The translations under genes and the position numbers were made by a program. Source: Chamaelirium japonicum (Eukaryota > Streptophyta > Magnoliopsida > Liliales > Melanthiaceae). From it: a DNA stretch of 64,000 nucleotides. This document shows positions 43,541 through 61,863 of this stretch, one piece after another (position 1 is the stretch's first letter; each line of letters opens with the position of its first letter). The notes under the pieces were generated by a model. It ran no database searches, was not told the DNA's origin, and worked only from the letters and a program-made list of their open reading frames with translations. Where the stretch lies: assembly GCA_947650365.1 (NCBI GenBank), contig OX393550.1, forward strand, positions 100,268,972 through 100,332,971. The letters run 5' to 3'.

Positions 43541-43684
43541 GAATGTTAGGATGCGGCGTGCGGTGCGTGCGGCGCCGCACCGCAGCCGTCTGATGCACTG
43601 CTGCGGTGCGTGCGATGCACGCAGCAGTGCATCAGACGGCTACTGCGGTGCGCCGCACGCACCGCACGCCGCATCCTAACACCC

Positions 43685-43687
<3 letters not shown>
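43538..43687. mobile_element. Foldback element 2, 150 bp, nearly a full palindrome
   Basis: The outer arms GAGGAATGTTAGGATGCGGC and, from the right, GAGGGGTGTTAGGATGCGGC are joined through 'gtgcggtgcgtgcggcg' to inner arms 'ccgtctgatgcactgctgcg' and their complement, with a loop of about 14 bases. GC-rich in an AT-only setting. (TA)n on both sides. Confidence 0.9.
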
Positions 43688-45420
<1,733 letters not shown>

Positions 45421-45465
45421 GAGTCTCGATGTTACTTAATAAACAGGTAGGGGTTCGGGCCAAAG

Positions 45466-45499
<34 letters not shown>

Positions 45500-45545
45500 A
45501 TAAGAGGGATTTCTCAAAAAAAAATACAAATTAGAGTCTCGATCA
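45421..45545 (+). mobile_element. Short retroposon with expanded C tract
   Basis: GAGTCTCGAT occurs at about 45421 and again at about 45533. Between them lie 'ggtaggggttcgggccaaag', a run of about 30 C, 'gataagagggatttctc' and an A run. The tail is nearly the same as the tail in the tiny insert at 61811-61845, so both belong to one SINE- or LINE-like family. Confidence 0.55.
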
Positions 45546-46159
45546 TGGCCGGCGGGGGGCGGTGATAGATCAAATTTCTTTGTTGGCCAATTCACCTAAG
45601 CTGGCACTTACTCGGCTAGAATTTGACTCGGTCGAGCCAGTCAAGTTCGAGTCTTGCTAGGTCGGGTTTAGTTGGTGGGGTTATGTCGGGCTGGACAGGG
45701 TGGAGATGACCAAGCTCATGGAAGTGTCAAAATCTGTCCACCTCTATGGTTTTCTTTTGTGTGGATGAGGGGATTACACTTTGAGCACTTGAGGTTTGTA
45801 CTTATTTGACTTTAACCCATGTCGTATCTAAAATTACACTTTGATCCCTGTCAATCATTTTCTTTTGGTTAGAAATTTACTAAAAGCATGGCTTATCTAA
45901 TTTTCCATACCCAACCCATCCCACCATCTGTTGGAAATCTAACCGTTCTAAACTAGCAAATATAGGACTTAATCAAATTCTTAAGATTAAAAATTGATTA
46001 GCAAATGTTATTTTCGCAAACAAGGACAAATCATAAAATTCTTTTAGGAATGGTTTGCCAAGGCAGAGCGGGTTCTATGGAACCGTCATTCACCTTGCCG
46101 AACTTTTCTAAAAGAGATAAATAATATATCTAAATTATCTATAATTATTTAGATTTCTC

Positions 46160-47035
46160 TATTAGATGCAAGTCAATTATTTTAGATCTAATATTAGGAC
46201 AAAGGAAGAGTTAGAAACTCTGGCCTGTGGTCGAAGCGTGCTAGGCACTGTCCCAAAAAACTTATTGCCCTCCTCATGCGGGTCTCGTGGCAATGGTTCT
46301 CGGAGATACGATGACCCCGGTCAGGCGACCTCCTTCTCGTCGGCACGACTCCAAGAAGGTTTTGCGAACCTCGTGAACTTTCAGGAACCCAGCGACTCGA
46401 TGATGATCTTCTCGAAGCAGGGAGGCAGCACCGCAGCAGAGCTTTGGTCCGAGAGAGGGAGTCTCTTCGGAGCAAAAGGGCAGCACTACACCGCGAGCTT
46501 CAGAGAATAGAAGAGGCAGAGGCAGAGAGTAATTCCGATATTCAGACTATATTCATCCCATGGCTGCACCGGGTCTTATATAGGCCTCGGGCTGTTAATG
46601 GGAGGCTGAAAGAGGGGAGCGGTTAATGGGCTGCGATTAAGCCCATTAACCTCGCACATTACAGCTCGCAGAGAGCCTGTCCGTAACGGCTAACATGCAG
46701 CGCTTCTCGCGTAACGACTAGTGTCCCAAATAGAAAATAATAAATAGTGGAGAACTTAAAAGCAAAAAACAAAAATAGGGCAGGTGCGGACCAGCCCATT
46801 TCGGAGGTGCTATCGTGTCCGGGTCCGCGGGCACACACACACACACGCCGCCCAGCCCATGCCCAAGCCCGGCCCGGCACGCACGCGCGCGCGTGTGTTG
46901 AGCTAGTGGAGCCCCTCCTCTAGTGTGATGTCTAGTGGGGGAAGTGGGCAATCCTATTTAAGTTGGTAGGGGATTTCTCCCCTTACCGATATGGGACTAA
47001 AAACCCATTGTTTTGTGTGGTTCTAAAACACACAC
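46160..47035. other. GC-rich repeat-like block, probably a decayed LTR element
   Basis: Overlapping open frames of 60-114 codons on both strands with no conserved motif. On the minus strand 'agtcccatatcggt' followed by 'ttaaatagg' is present near 46990, a motif shared by many plant LTRs. I could not assign it to a family. Confidence 0.35.
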
Positions 47036-47039
47036 ACCA

Positions 47040-47117
47040 ACACCATCCATCTCATTTTTCATGCATCGTAGTGGTGGGAGCATTATTCTTTTTTTTTTTG
47101 TTCAGGAGGCATTATTC
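47040..47117. repeat. Dispersed 85-bp repeat copy 4, with a tiny insert
   Basis: 'Ccatccatctcatttttcat' and 'cgtagtggtgggagcatta' match the family seen at 35665-35925 and 42016-42100. At 47080-47117 GCATTATTC is duplicated around 20 bp consisting of a T run and GTTCAGGAG. Confidence 0.55.
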
Positions 47118-47734
47118 ATTTTATTCTTATAACATGCAAAAAAAAAAGGGATGAAATGTCATTTATTATATTTTCGTCTTTAGACAAGCCATGTTTTAAA
47201 TAAATTTTTAACAAATAAACACTACTTATACGAGTCATGGTCTAATTTAAAAACCTCAGAGGAGAAATGTAATAAGCATAAATCTCAGGGGGAAAGTATA
47301 TTTTTATTCCATAACTCTTACTTTTATTCCTACCCAACTAGAATTAAAGTTTGTGCCCCGTACAGAGATCGAGTCAACCAAGGACCTTCTTTATGAGAGG
47401 ATCGAGACGTGCCAACCATCGGCATCCAATTTGGTCATAACATATGTTTTCTCCAAGTGTACGTTGCTTTCAAAAATATATGAATTCAACAAATTCCACG
47501 ATTACAGTTGATATATAATAATAAATTTCTACAAAGAAGTTTTCAACCTTCGATAATAGTTTGATTCTTCCTAAGTTTAACTTACCAATCCTCGAAGATA
47601 TTAGTGTAGGACCTTAGAGATCTATTAGGCACAAAATCTAATCATTTTGTCCATCCCAAAAACATCTTTATCAAGAGGAATCCATCAAAATTTTCCTACC
47701 TAAGAAGCAGTCAAAATTAAATTTGAAGAAGATG

Positions 47735-47844
47735 ACCTAGGAGTGCGGTGGGAAATTCCGAGTTGGTTGAGCATCACTCCTGAAGTGAGCCATTGCCCGA
47801 AAGGTTTCGGGATACCAACCGATCTCACAAAAAAAAAAGAAGGC
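47735..47844 (+). mobile_element. 5'-truncated SINE copy 3
   Basis: It contains the body and tail of the SINE at 34211 ('cctgaagtgagccattgccc', 'gaaaggtttcgggatacc') and an A-rich end. A perfect 12-bp duplication TTGAAGAAGATG lies at 47723-47734 and 47845-47856. The tRNA-like head with both Pol III boxes is missing. Confidence 0.85.
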
Positions 47845-47859
47845 TTGAAGAAGATGGTA

Positions 47860-48950
47860 TGTGTTGAGACTCATGATACAAAGGGAGGAGAAATAAATTT
47901 ATGATTTGTAGTTCCATAAAATTTTAAACTATTTCCAAACTCTCTCTTCATCCTAGCGTCGTTGGAAGTTTCCAGAAGAACACCCTACACGAGTAATTTT
48001 ACAGAAATAGCAATGTTATTTCACTCCCCCGATGTTTTCAAGCTTCGATGGCTGAATGTATTGAAGGAACACTTGTCCTGTAATGGCCAAGTTGCCCTAT
48101 TTTACAGGAGGGGAGGATGAAGAAGGAAGGTGGAGGAAGAAGAAGAAGGAAGGAAGAAGCAGGCAGGCGTTGGATTGCAGAGGTTCAAAGATGGTGCCCT
48201 ACACGGGGTCGAAGGCAAGCAACGTCCAATATGGGATTGGAGATGGTGGCAATGAAAAGGAGGAGGAAGGAAGAGAGGAGAAAGGGAGTTGTCCTAAGAA
48301 ACCAAGGGTTGCACTTAGAAACTGTGTTTCTCCTACTTCTATCTGTAGTGGACCCTATAAGTTGACTTTTCATTATTCAAAGTTAGTAGCTCCTACCTCT
48401 GAGAGGGAGATTAGTTGATCTTGAATTGGAACATAGCAGGCTAAGACTCACCCCGACCCATGTGAACCAGAATGTCAAAAGGCCCAAGTGAGATTTCATC
48501 TGGAGCAAACTATTAATTTATTGATAGACATTGGTTGACTAATTTCTTAGTGGTTACATGACTCGTTAACAATACGTGGTTTCTTTCTACTAAAAAGTAG
48601 AGAAATGCTATTCAGTCCAAAGGGTTTTCTCCGATTCTGCTCAGCCGATTGACGTGGCAGCGTGCAATTGGTGATGTAAAAGATTTAAATGTCGCTAGTG
48701 AGTTTCAGCCACCAATTGTATGCTGCCAAGTCAATCGGGCTATATGAATTGGGAAAAACCTTCGAGCTGAATAGCATTTCTCATAAAAGTATCCATGCTC
48801 ATGCTCGATATAAAAAAACTTAAAAGTCAATCCATATTAAGTTCTTGATAACTTCTTATAATACTTTGTTAAAGTCTAGTGAATTGACCCAATCTTATAA
48901 AATAAAACCTAATGGAGGTTTAGTTACTTCATTATTGGCATTAGAAATCC
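47860..48950. other. Intergenic DNA
   Basis: A purine-rich stretch at 48110-48300 gives frames of 62-111 codons without recognisable features. No gene is supported. Confidence 0.35.
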
Positions 48951-48952
48951 TA

Positions 48953-49175
48953 GGGCATGTTTGGATTTGATTTTACGCTGACCAAATTCCTGCATAAGCT
49001 ATAATCTACTCTCGGATGCTTATGCTAGAATCTAATTTTTCCATACAAATCCTCTTCCCAGCTTCTACGGGAATCAGGTTCTGGCACAACACCCAAAAAG
49101 GCTTTTGCAGGAAACAGATTCCCACATAATCAAAAATCAAAAGCCAAGGGCTTAAACTCAAATCCAAACGTATAC
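48953..49175. mobile_element. Probable small MITE
   Basis: Left GGGCATGTTTGGATTTGA pairs with the right-hand GTATACGTTTGGATTTGA. The ends are flanked by CTA and TTA, so the target duplication is not exact. The size and ends resemble PIF/Harbinger (Tourist) MITEs. Confidence 0.45.
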
Positions 49176-49199
49176 TTATTTTTTCATGAAAATACTTGT

Positions 49200-49672
49200 C
49201 TCCTCAACTACTGAGGGTTTGTAAAGGATTAATATTTTTCGGATGTTATTATTATTAGTTTAATAAAAGAGTCATCAATGGATCGTATGTATTTGCGATA
49301 GTAACATTGGGGATGCAAAAACAATGAGGCGTCGGTTCACAAAAATTTAGATCGGTCTGTCCTCATATGCATCTCCACATAGGATTTTCTAATATTGAAA
49401 TAAGTAAACAAAATTTATTTGGTTAAGAGTTTGTCCTTGGATTGAAACCGGCAATTTTGTAAGTTGGGTTTTGCTTCTTAGTTCGAAAAGGAATAGGGCA
49501 GGGGTTGTGTGGTGTTTTAGTTTAATTAAGTGAGATTAGTGTTTAAGTTGGATTAAACTCTTCTATTATAAAATAGAAGATGAGTAGTCGTAAGTAAAAA
49601 AATGATAGAGACAAAATTTATGTTCCTTCGATCTCTCTCACGTATCTTTCGTATCTCTCCTCCCTCCTCATG

Positions 49673-49762
<90 letters not shown>

Positions 49763-50235
49763 ATGACTGGTTCCTTTCAGCAGAAGCAGAGACAGACGTA
49801 TGAGGAGCTTGTTGCAAAATTGAGGTGCTCGCGGAAGCCTTCCATTCTGGTTCCAAACAATTGAGCTCAGACCCTCCTGGCCCTTCTTAGGGTTTGGAGG
49901 GGGACCATCTACTCAAGCCATGGTTGGAGACCCTCCTCCCTCCGTGGTTGACTAATGCCATGACGAGACGTCCTTGGTCTCTGCATTGTATAGTTTCTTT
50001 GGATTTTATCATCTTCTTTTTTTAGAAGCCCTTAATTAGGAAGGGGGTTAAGGACAACCCTGAAGAGAACGATTTTCAACATTCTTGGCTCTCTCATTGG
50101 TCCATTTCAAAGGCTTTTTGATCATTTCACCATGGTGAATAGCATGAAATGGCATACATACCCTTTAAATGGACTAATGAATGAGCCAAGAATGTTCCAA
50201 CCTCTTTAAGGAGGTTAGAACAAAACCATTCTCGA
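49200..50235. other. Intergenic DNA with long (TC)n
   Basis: (TC)n of about 85 bp at 49677-49761. The downstream frame 'QKQRQTYEELVAKLRC' is short and unsupported. No gene is called. Confidence 0.45.
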
Positions 50236-50239
50236 CCCC

Positions 50240-50655
50240 GACCCTTCTATTAATGAATGAGAACCCATGGTATACAAAAGGGAGGGGTGGGGGGGGGGGG
50301 GAAGGAAGACTCATGACTGAAAAACACACGTACAAAAACGTGAGTCAGGAGAACGATGCAAAGAACGCAACCATTAGATCTCACTTGTGGCCACCAAGTG
50401 CAGACATCCAAATCTGAATGTTAATGCTCATCCGTTGCAGCACCGCTTCTAAAGGAGAAGACTTATCATTAAAGATCCTGAGATTCCGCTCCAACCAGAT
50501 GAATCAGAAAGTGGCGAGCAGTAGAACGTCAAATCTCTTCTGCCGCATAGGCGGGGCTCTCATCCTCCTCGGTGGGTCCAAAGGGAATACCCTCCGATGT
50601 CGAGCTTCCTACAAAGAAAGGTCCAGATATCCTTGGCCAATGGGGACATTGGAGT
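50240..50655 (-). mobile_element. LINE remnant, minus strand
   Basis: The minus strand reads 'FIWLERNLRIFNDKSSPLEA' then 'VLQRMSINIQIW', the segment that follows the zf-RVT knuckle in plant L1 elements. The 3' side ends near 50240 beside a G/C run. It lies just upstream of the C2-domain gene, in opposite orientation. Confidence 0.65.
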
Positions 50656-50689
50656 AGGAGGTAAGGCCATTTTCGTAATTCCAAACAGT

Positions 50690-51023
50690 AACCGTTGACA
50701 CTTGACAGCCTATGCCCTTGGGCGTTACCGTTAGAGGAGACAGACGACAGCAGACGACGACAGAGAAAAGCCGGCGGTGCTCTCGGAGATCGCCACCCTT
50801 TTCATCCCTATTTTAACTGCAGCTCCTAATCCGTATCTCCTCGCTTCGCATATTCGATTCTCCCGTTTCCCCCTCTTCTCTGCCTTCGCCGATCCTTCGC
50901 TCCCATTTCCTGGAGCATTGCGGGCTGGTCTCGCCGCCTCCGTCCCGAGATCCGGCGTCCGGGCGGCGAAATCGTCGGAGGCGGTGGGCGTTCTCGGCGT
51001 GATCTGTGGCCCGGCGCGGGGAA
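50690..51023 (+). promoter_or_regulatory. Upstream region and 5' leader of the C2-domain gene
   Basis: The sequence becomes GC-rich from about 50690. No clear TATA box is seen. Open frames on both strands here (for example 50777-51436 +) are out of frame with the coding exon and lack family similarity. Confidence 0.4.
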
Positions 51024-56347
<5,324 letters not shown>

Positions 56348-56600
56348 AATTCACCGTCGAGTGTGTGATTATTCCGCTAGGACTAATCTTTTCTTCGTCT
56401 TTTTTTGCGTGAAAATTGAGTTGCTGCCAATTTGAGATGTAATTTGTTTCTTTTCTTTTCCCCTTAGTTCTAACAAGTACTGGAGCTTGTATTGTGACTC
56501 CAGTCTAGAGCTTTGTATATGTTGTTTAATGTCCTCTCCAGTGTCTACTGAACTCTGGTGATGCACTGATACTATTTCTGCTGAATTTATGAACTTAGTG
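56348..56600 (+). other. Probable 3' untranslated region of the C2-domain gene
   Basis: T-rich sequence after the stop. The end of the transcript cannot be placed. Confidence 0.45.
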
Positions 56601-56915
56601 GGGTTGGTGTTGTGTCCTATGAATATCTGCTGTCTGCATTTCTGATTCCAAAATATGTTTATTGGTCTGAAGGTCTGGTTGAAAGTTTCCATGCCACTCT
56701 CTCTTGTTGGAGAGGTTCTCTGTTCGACTCCGGGTATGGACAACGGAGTGAACTTTCACTCGAGGCTGCACTTGCCTTGTTTGTGCGTGTGAATCCTGAT
56801 CGTTGATGTCATGTTCTCAGGATTATAAAATTTAATAACAAAAGCAGTTACGCGGCTTCCCCGATTCAATCTCCTCACCTCTTTGAGCCCCTCTGGCTGC
56901 CTGACCGGTCCATTA

Positions 56916-57125
56916 AAAAAAAAAAAAAAATTGTTTATGGGACCAGAACCCACTCACAACACCCTAGGAAGGAGCAGTTGTTGGGCCCATAGAGGTGTCG
57001 CCACACCGAGCAGAAGAGGGGTCCACCCGGCCCAGAGACGTCGCCACGAGGTGTGGAAGCCGCACGAAGGAAACCCTGCTAAACCTTTGCGGGAATCGAA
57101 CCAAGTATAGAAGGCCCACTATACT
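56916..57125 (-). mobile_element. SINE-like sequence with box B and T tail
   Basis: The minus strand reads 'ttGGTTCGATTCCcgcaaag' (57101-57091), a good Pol III box B, then about 150 bp of GC-rich body, ending in a T run (56916-56931 as A on plus). No box A is visible and no target duplication was found, so it is probably truncated at the head. Confidence 0.5.
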
Positions 57126-57188
57126 TAAGGGGGTGTTCTCTGGAACCTCCCTTTTCTATTCCTGGTTCATATTTTAAAAGTAACGGTT

Positions 57189-57263
57189 AGTATTTGTTAT
57201 GGTGGAACGAAGAGTTGGGAGAATTTATTTGTTATGGTGGAACGAAGAGTTGGGAGAATTTAT
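57189..57263. repeat. 35-bp perfect tandem duplication
   Basis: 'Tatttgttatggtggaacga' with the following 'agagttgggagaatt' occurs twice with no differences, so it is recent or still unstable. Confidence 0.9.
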
Positions 57264-58630
57264 CGCTCTGTGTGTTTCTCTACCAATCGGACGCTGAACC
57301 ATCGAATTTACACTAGAAATGGTAATTGATAGGAACAGCTGTTCCTTGTGCCAAAAACCCCCTTAGCAAGATACGATCAACACTTAAGAACCTTCAAAGG
57401 CCGGTTCGCAGGTAGGGAGACCTACCTTGTTGGTTACATAGTCTCACTGAGGGGGGGCAGTCTATTAACCATACTTTTAATATCCCTAAAATAAACCTAC
57501 ATAATACAGCTCATTAAAAGACCTATTTTATCCAAGGCAATCCTGAGATGGGGACTTTCAAAATATTCAAGTTTTACCCTTCCCTTCTTCCTCCCTCCTC
57601 TGTATCGACCCGTGCATGTCCTTGCATGCCCCCCGTCTTCCTCCTTTCCCTCATCCCTACCATCCTTTTCTTCTTCCTCCTCTCTCTAAAACAATGACGC
57701 AATCAATTGGAGGCTAAGTGCTCCTACGACCATTCAGCCATTGGAGGCCGAGAGATCAACAGCAGCCGAGTGCATTGCATTCGGCCATTGGAGGCCTAGA
57801 GATCAACAACAATCAAGTGCATTATATTCAGCCATTGGAGGAGTACCTTGACATCGCATTCGTCTATTGAAGATCGAGTGCTCCTATAACCCATTCTTTC
57901 ATTGTAGGCCGAGTGATGGACGATGATCAAGTACCACTACAGTGCACCTAGTCTCCTCTGACTAAATGGGGTATAGAAGCCCTCAGCCTAAAATGGCCGA
58001 GTATAGAAGGAAGAAGAGGATGAGGAAGAGGGAGGAAGAAGAAAGGACAGAAAGGAGGTGGTGGGTTAGATGGGATCGTCCACGTCGGATGGGCGGCGGC
58101 CTACACAAAATCAGCGGCATGCACGGGCACCGACGATAGGGGAAGGGGAATGGAGGTTGCTTACAGTGTCAGGGTTGCCTTTATGAAAAACAAGGTTGTA
58201 TATAGCCAGCCCAAATACATGAACATAAGCACTACATGCTAATCCTTTCTTAGCGATTGGCAACTGCTAAAGTACAGCACAAGGTATTCTGATGGATTCA
58301 GCTGGATGTTCATGCTCTAGTAGTGAATCCTGCAAGTAACTGGAGCACATCACATAGAAAGTATAGCCCTTGATCAGCTACCATGGAGTAAAAAGTAAAA
58401 ACCCACTGTCATACTACACAGAGGAGCAGAATTAGAAAAAAACAGCAAAAACTAAAAAAAAAATCATTTATATGATTCCTGCAACTACCAAAAAGACCAG
58501 AGCATTCAGTGTCTTCTTGAACAATTAATGTATGCCATGCTCTTCTCCCACGAATCGAGCTCGTCGAAGGGGCCGCATGTCGAGTAGGATCCAGACTTGT
58601 AGGGGCAGGCAAAATGCATAGGGAAGTGCG
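57264..58630. other. Intergenic DNA
   Basis: Around 57710-57960 a loose repeat of about 65 bp is seen ('gccattggaggc' with 'gagatcaacaacaat' and 'agtgcatt'). No gene is supported. Confidence 0.4.
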
Positions 58631-58636
58631 CTGAAA

Positions 58637-58896
58637 TCATCGATCAGGCGAGCACAGTTGAGATACGAGCTCCACGACACCCCACATGGATGAGTCGTTC
58701 TGCAGAGCAAAGAAGACATGACAGAGACAGCATCAAGGGAGAGAGCATTCAAGTCGAAGAATGAATATCGTTACGACTACAAGTTCGAAGTTCGAACTAC
58801 TATCTCTATGTAGCAACCTCGATTAGTGTGCCTACCAGATGAACAACATCGAATGCCTGGCGGTAACTCGCGAGAGATTTCTCTATATTGTCGTTC
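58637..58896 (-). CDS. Candidate last two exons of an unidentified minus-strand gene
   Basis: The minus-strand segment 58896-58836 follows a strong acceptor (about 15 T then CAG) and is followed by GTAGGC. It reads NDNIEKSLASYRQAFDVVHL. The next acceptor 'ctctgcag' opens 58699-58637, reading NDSSMWGVVELVSQLCSPDR and a stop. The frames join in phase. Upstream exons should lie at higher coordinates but I could not find them. A second frame just after (58618-58526, ...HFACPYKSGSYSTCGPFDEL) is also peptide-like. Protein not recognised. Confidence 0.3.
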
Positions 58897-58975
58897 CTGA
58901 AAAAAAAAAAAAAAGAGCTTCTGTCAGCAAATTGAAGAATGCTGCAAGTAGTAGCATAAATTACAAAGACTCTCT

Positions 58976-58992
58976 CTCTCTCTAATTACAAA

Positions 58993-59066
<74 letters not shown>
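58976..59066. repeat. (CT)n microsatellite
   Basis: A CT tract of about 73 bp with a short duplicated lead ('attacaaagactctctc' twice). Confidence 0.9.
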
Positions 59067-59069
<3 letters not shown>

Positions 59070-61790
59070 TCAATAATTGACAAACTACCTAAGATTACTC
59101 ATGTGACAGATTTTTTGCCAACAGATTCCAAATTGCAAACCCATTGTATGTTCCTCAATGATTCTATAGCATAACCTCATTGCCTCAACAGGACACGCAT
59201 CAAAAAGTAGAGAATGATCATAAAGAAGTTAACTTTGAATGAATTGATTGAACAATGTTCTAACATAAAATAATTCATCCCACCAAGCTAGCATCAAGGT
59301 AAACCATCCTTATATAAACCTAGGAAAGTCACTGAACTCAATATTACAAAGGGCCATACACCTACGTACTACAATTAAAGAAGGTAGCAACTGTGTCACA
59401 GACTCACAGTTACATGGACACAGGATTTGAGCATAACATATTAACGAGTCGAGTCATCAAGCGTAACACCTGGAATAGCTGAAGTTGTCTGTAAAAACTA
59501 TTGGCAAATTTAGAAATAGATGAGCTAAAATGAGATGCATAAATTGGATCAATTGATTGATATTACATGGTTTAATAGATTTAGAAGGCATACTTGGGGC
59601 TTACAATTTTATTGATGTGTAGGAACAATGGAAAGGACGTCGTGATCAGCGTTTTCAATTCGTGGAATACTTGTCTTGATCCAAACCATCCTGAGCTGAT
59701 ATTATTGACCTGAAAGGTCCCAAAGAGACTTCCTCAAGCTTCCTATGGTGGCCTTTCGAGGCACGACCTTCGTCTTGCCGCGGCAAAGCTGTCATCGGCA
59801 GCCCTCATTTTCCAGGTTGGATACTTGTTTCCAGCTAATCCGTCCTTTTCTCCTCGATCTGAACTTCCCTTGCTTCAAGCAACACGTCTTATCGTATGAG
59901 CCCTTTTTCCCTCCTTGCTATGTTGATTTTGGGATTTTTTCTTTCCCCTTTTGGTTTAAGACTCATCTGTTCCACTATTAAGGTGTCAACTAGTGTGGTG
60001 GTCGTTGTGCATAAATAGGAAGCCCTCTTGGAAATCCATCATCTTAAGCACCTTTTATGCATCAGTGGCCCTCTTTACTCTTCATGCCCTATTTGCATTT
60101 CTATTAATTTTTTGAAATCAACTTTTTTCTTTACTCTTCATGCATTATTTGCATTTCTATTAATTTTTTGAAATTAACTTTTTGGCCTTTGACGATTTGT
60201 TTCCCATCAATCTGTCTGAAACCCCATTAAGGGCATTTTAGTTTATCAGGACTTTAACTTTAACCATACAAGAGTTGCTTATCTTTCCGTTTGATGTGCA
60301 CCATCCAACTACCTTAACTTTTTTTCCCTACTTTTCATCCTTTTGGCTACTTTATGTATTTGTGTCCTTTCTTTCCTGCATGTGTCATATACTTGTGGTA
60401 GTTAGATATTCAAGTTTGCTGCGTCGTTGAATGCTAATTAACACTCGGTGGTTCCTTGGGCTATTGAGGATTGCTTGCCTTTGATACCCACTTTTTGTTC
60501 CATGATTTCATTGCTTTTGAATATTGTTGCACACTTGACGAGTTTAGGACATCCACTTTCTTTGTGGTTTTAGGGCTTTCTTTTCTTTAAGGGACAGGCT
60601 TCTTCGCACAGTCTTTGGCTTTGGCTTTGGCTTCCCCATCAGTATGCTCCTAAATCATTTTGCTACGCATTCTCGACGACGAGTCACTATCAATGGCTTG
60701 TGCAATCTGGGTTTGTATTGTATGATGGTACTTGGCGTTGCACTTATTTTGGTCGCCGCTTCAGCTGTCACATGCCATTTATCATCTCAGTCTGTAAAGA
60801 TTTTCCATTTTGTTTGTGATGACATGCTTCTGCTTCTTTGCATCTTAAGCGGACTTCGTACTTCGGAGGACACTTTTACACAGATATGGTACTTCGGTTT
60901 CCTCCAACATGGTCTCCTTTCCACTAACAAATTTGTTGTTTTTGGTACTTTATGGTTGGTTCATCATCTTTGTAGCAAACTCATCATGAACATCACATCA
61001 TATGCCTTGAGCTAGAATCGCTACCCTTTTCCACTTCAACTGGAAGCAATTACAGATTCCACCAATACTATTTTTTAGGTCCTAAACCCTTGCTAGAAGC
61101 AATATCGCCTAATTATTGTTTACTATTGTATTGAAATCCCGTCCTTTCTGCTTCTATAAACAATCAACTGTTCTGAATAGTTTACATCATAATAATGATA
61201 GTAGAAACCTATAACAAACAAGAAGGGGGAAATGATGCCTAATGCCTTCAAATACATAATCTCTTTGCCTATATGCTGAGGTCCCACTGAAGAAATAAAT
61301 ACTTCCCAATCTTCTAAAAAAATTCGGTCTCTTTTGCCAAGGCTACAAGAAAGAAAAGAGAACCATGTCAAAGTTAGAACATGCAATTGCTCTGACTTAC
61401 CAAAGAGGACTCCTAGTGTATTTGTAGAAACATCAACTTTAAGTGAAAGATATGTGTATTGAGACTTGAGAGACATATAGAAACCTAAAGAATGAAGTGA
61501 ATTAAACTTCATTTTTAAACAGGAACTGAATTAACACTAGATTGGAAGTCTTTTAAGCCTGTGTGCTCCATTTTAAAACTTCATTTTTAAACCTAAAGAA
61601 TAAAGTAAATATTGGAATGGGCCCATTTCCTAGGAATTCCAATTCCCGGGAAAAGAGCACCGCCTACAGAGCAATAATTTTGCCACGTTTAAAAACAACT
61701 ATGGAATTATATTCAAATGCGACTGGGTAAAAATGTCCATAGGATAGCTTACAGCTTACTAAACCACGTAACCCCCTATCTACCAGTACC
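59070..61790. other. Intergenic or intronic DNA, no supported gene
   Basis: If the minus-strand exons at 58637-58896 are real, this could be intron. It contains a 56-bp tandem duplication at 60072-60183 ('tctttactcttcatgc...'). The 123-codon frame at 60644-61015 and the 129-codon minus frame at 61512-61123 have no recognisable motif. Confidence 0.4.
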
Positions 61791-61792
61791 CA

Positions 61793-61863
61793 GGTTATAG
61801 TGAGCTAGTTTTTTTTTTTTTTTTGAGAAATCACTCTTATCCGAGGGTTATAGTGAGCTAGTT
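61793..61863 (-). mobile_element. Ultra-short retroposed tail with 18-bp target duplication
   Basis: GGTTATAGTGAGCTAGTT occurs at 61793-61810 and 61846-61863. The 35 bp between them are a T run and GAGAAATCACTCTTATCCGAG. On the minus strand this is '...GGATAAGAGTGATTTCTC' plus poly(A), nearly identical to the tail at about 45500. It is a clear retroposition product with almost no body. Confidence 0.8.

Noticed and set aside
46166..46626. 114-codon plus frame and 93-codon minus frame in GC-rich DNA
   Set aside because: Frames overlap on both strands, show no motif and lie in what appears to be a decayed LTR element.
46975..47015. Minus-strand 'agtcccatatcggt' with 'ttaaata' about 24 bp further, like the upstream element and TATA of plant snRNA genes
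   Set aside because: The element is off consensus by one base, no snRNA-like sequence follows, and this motif is widespread in plant LTRs.
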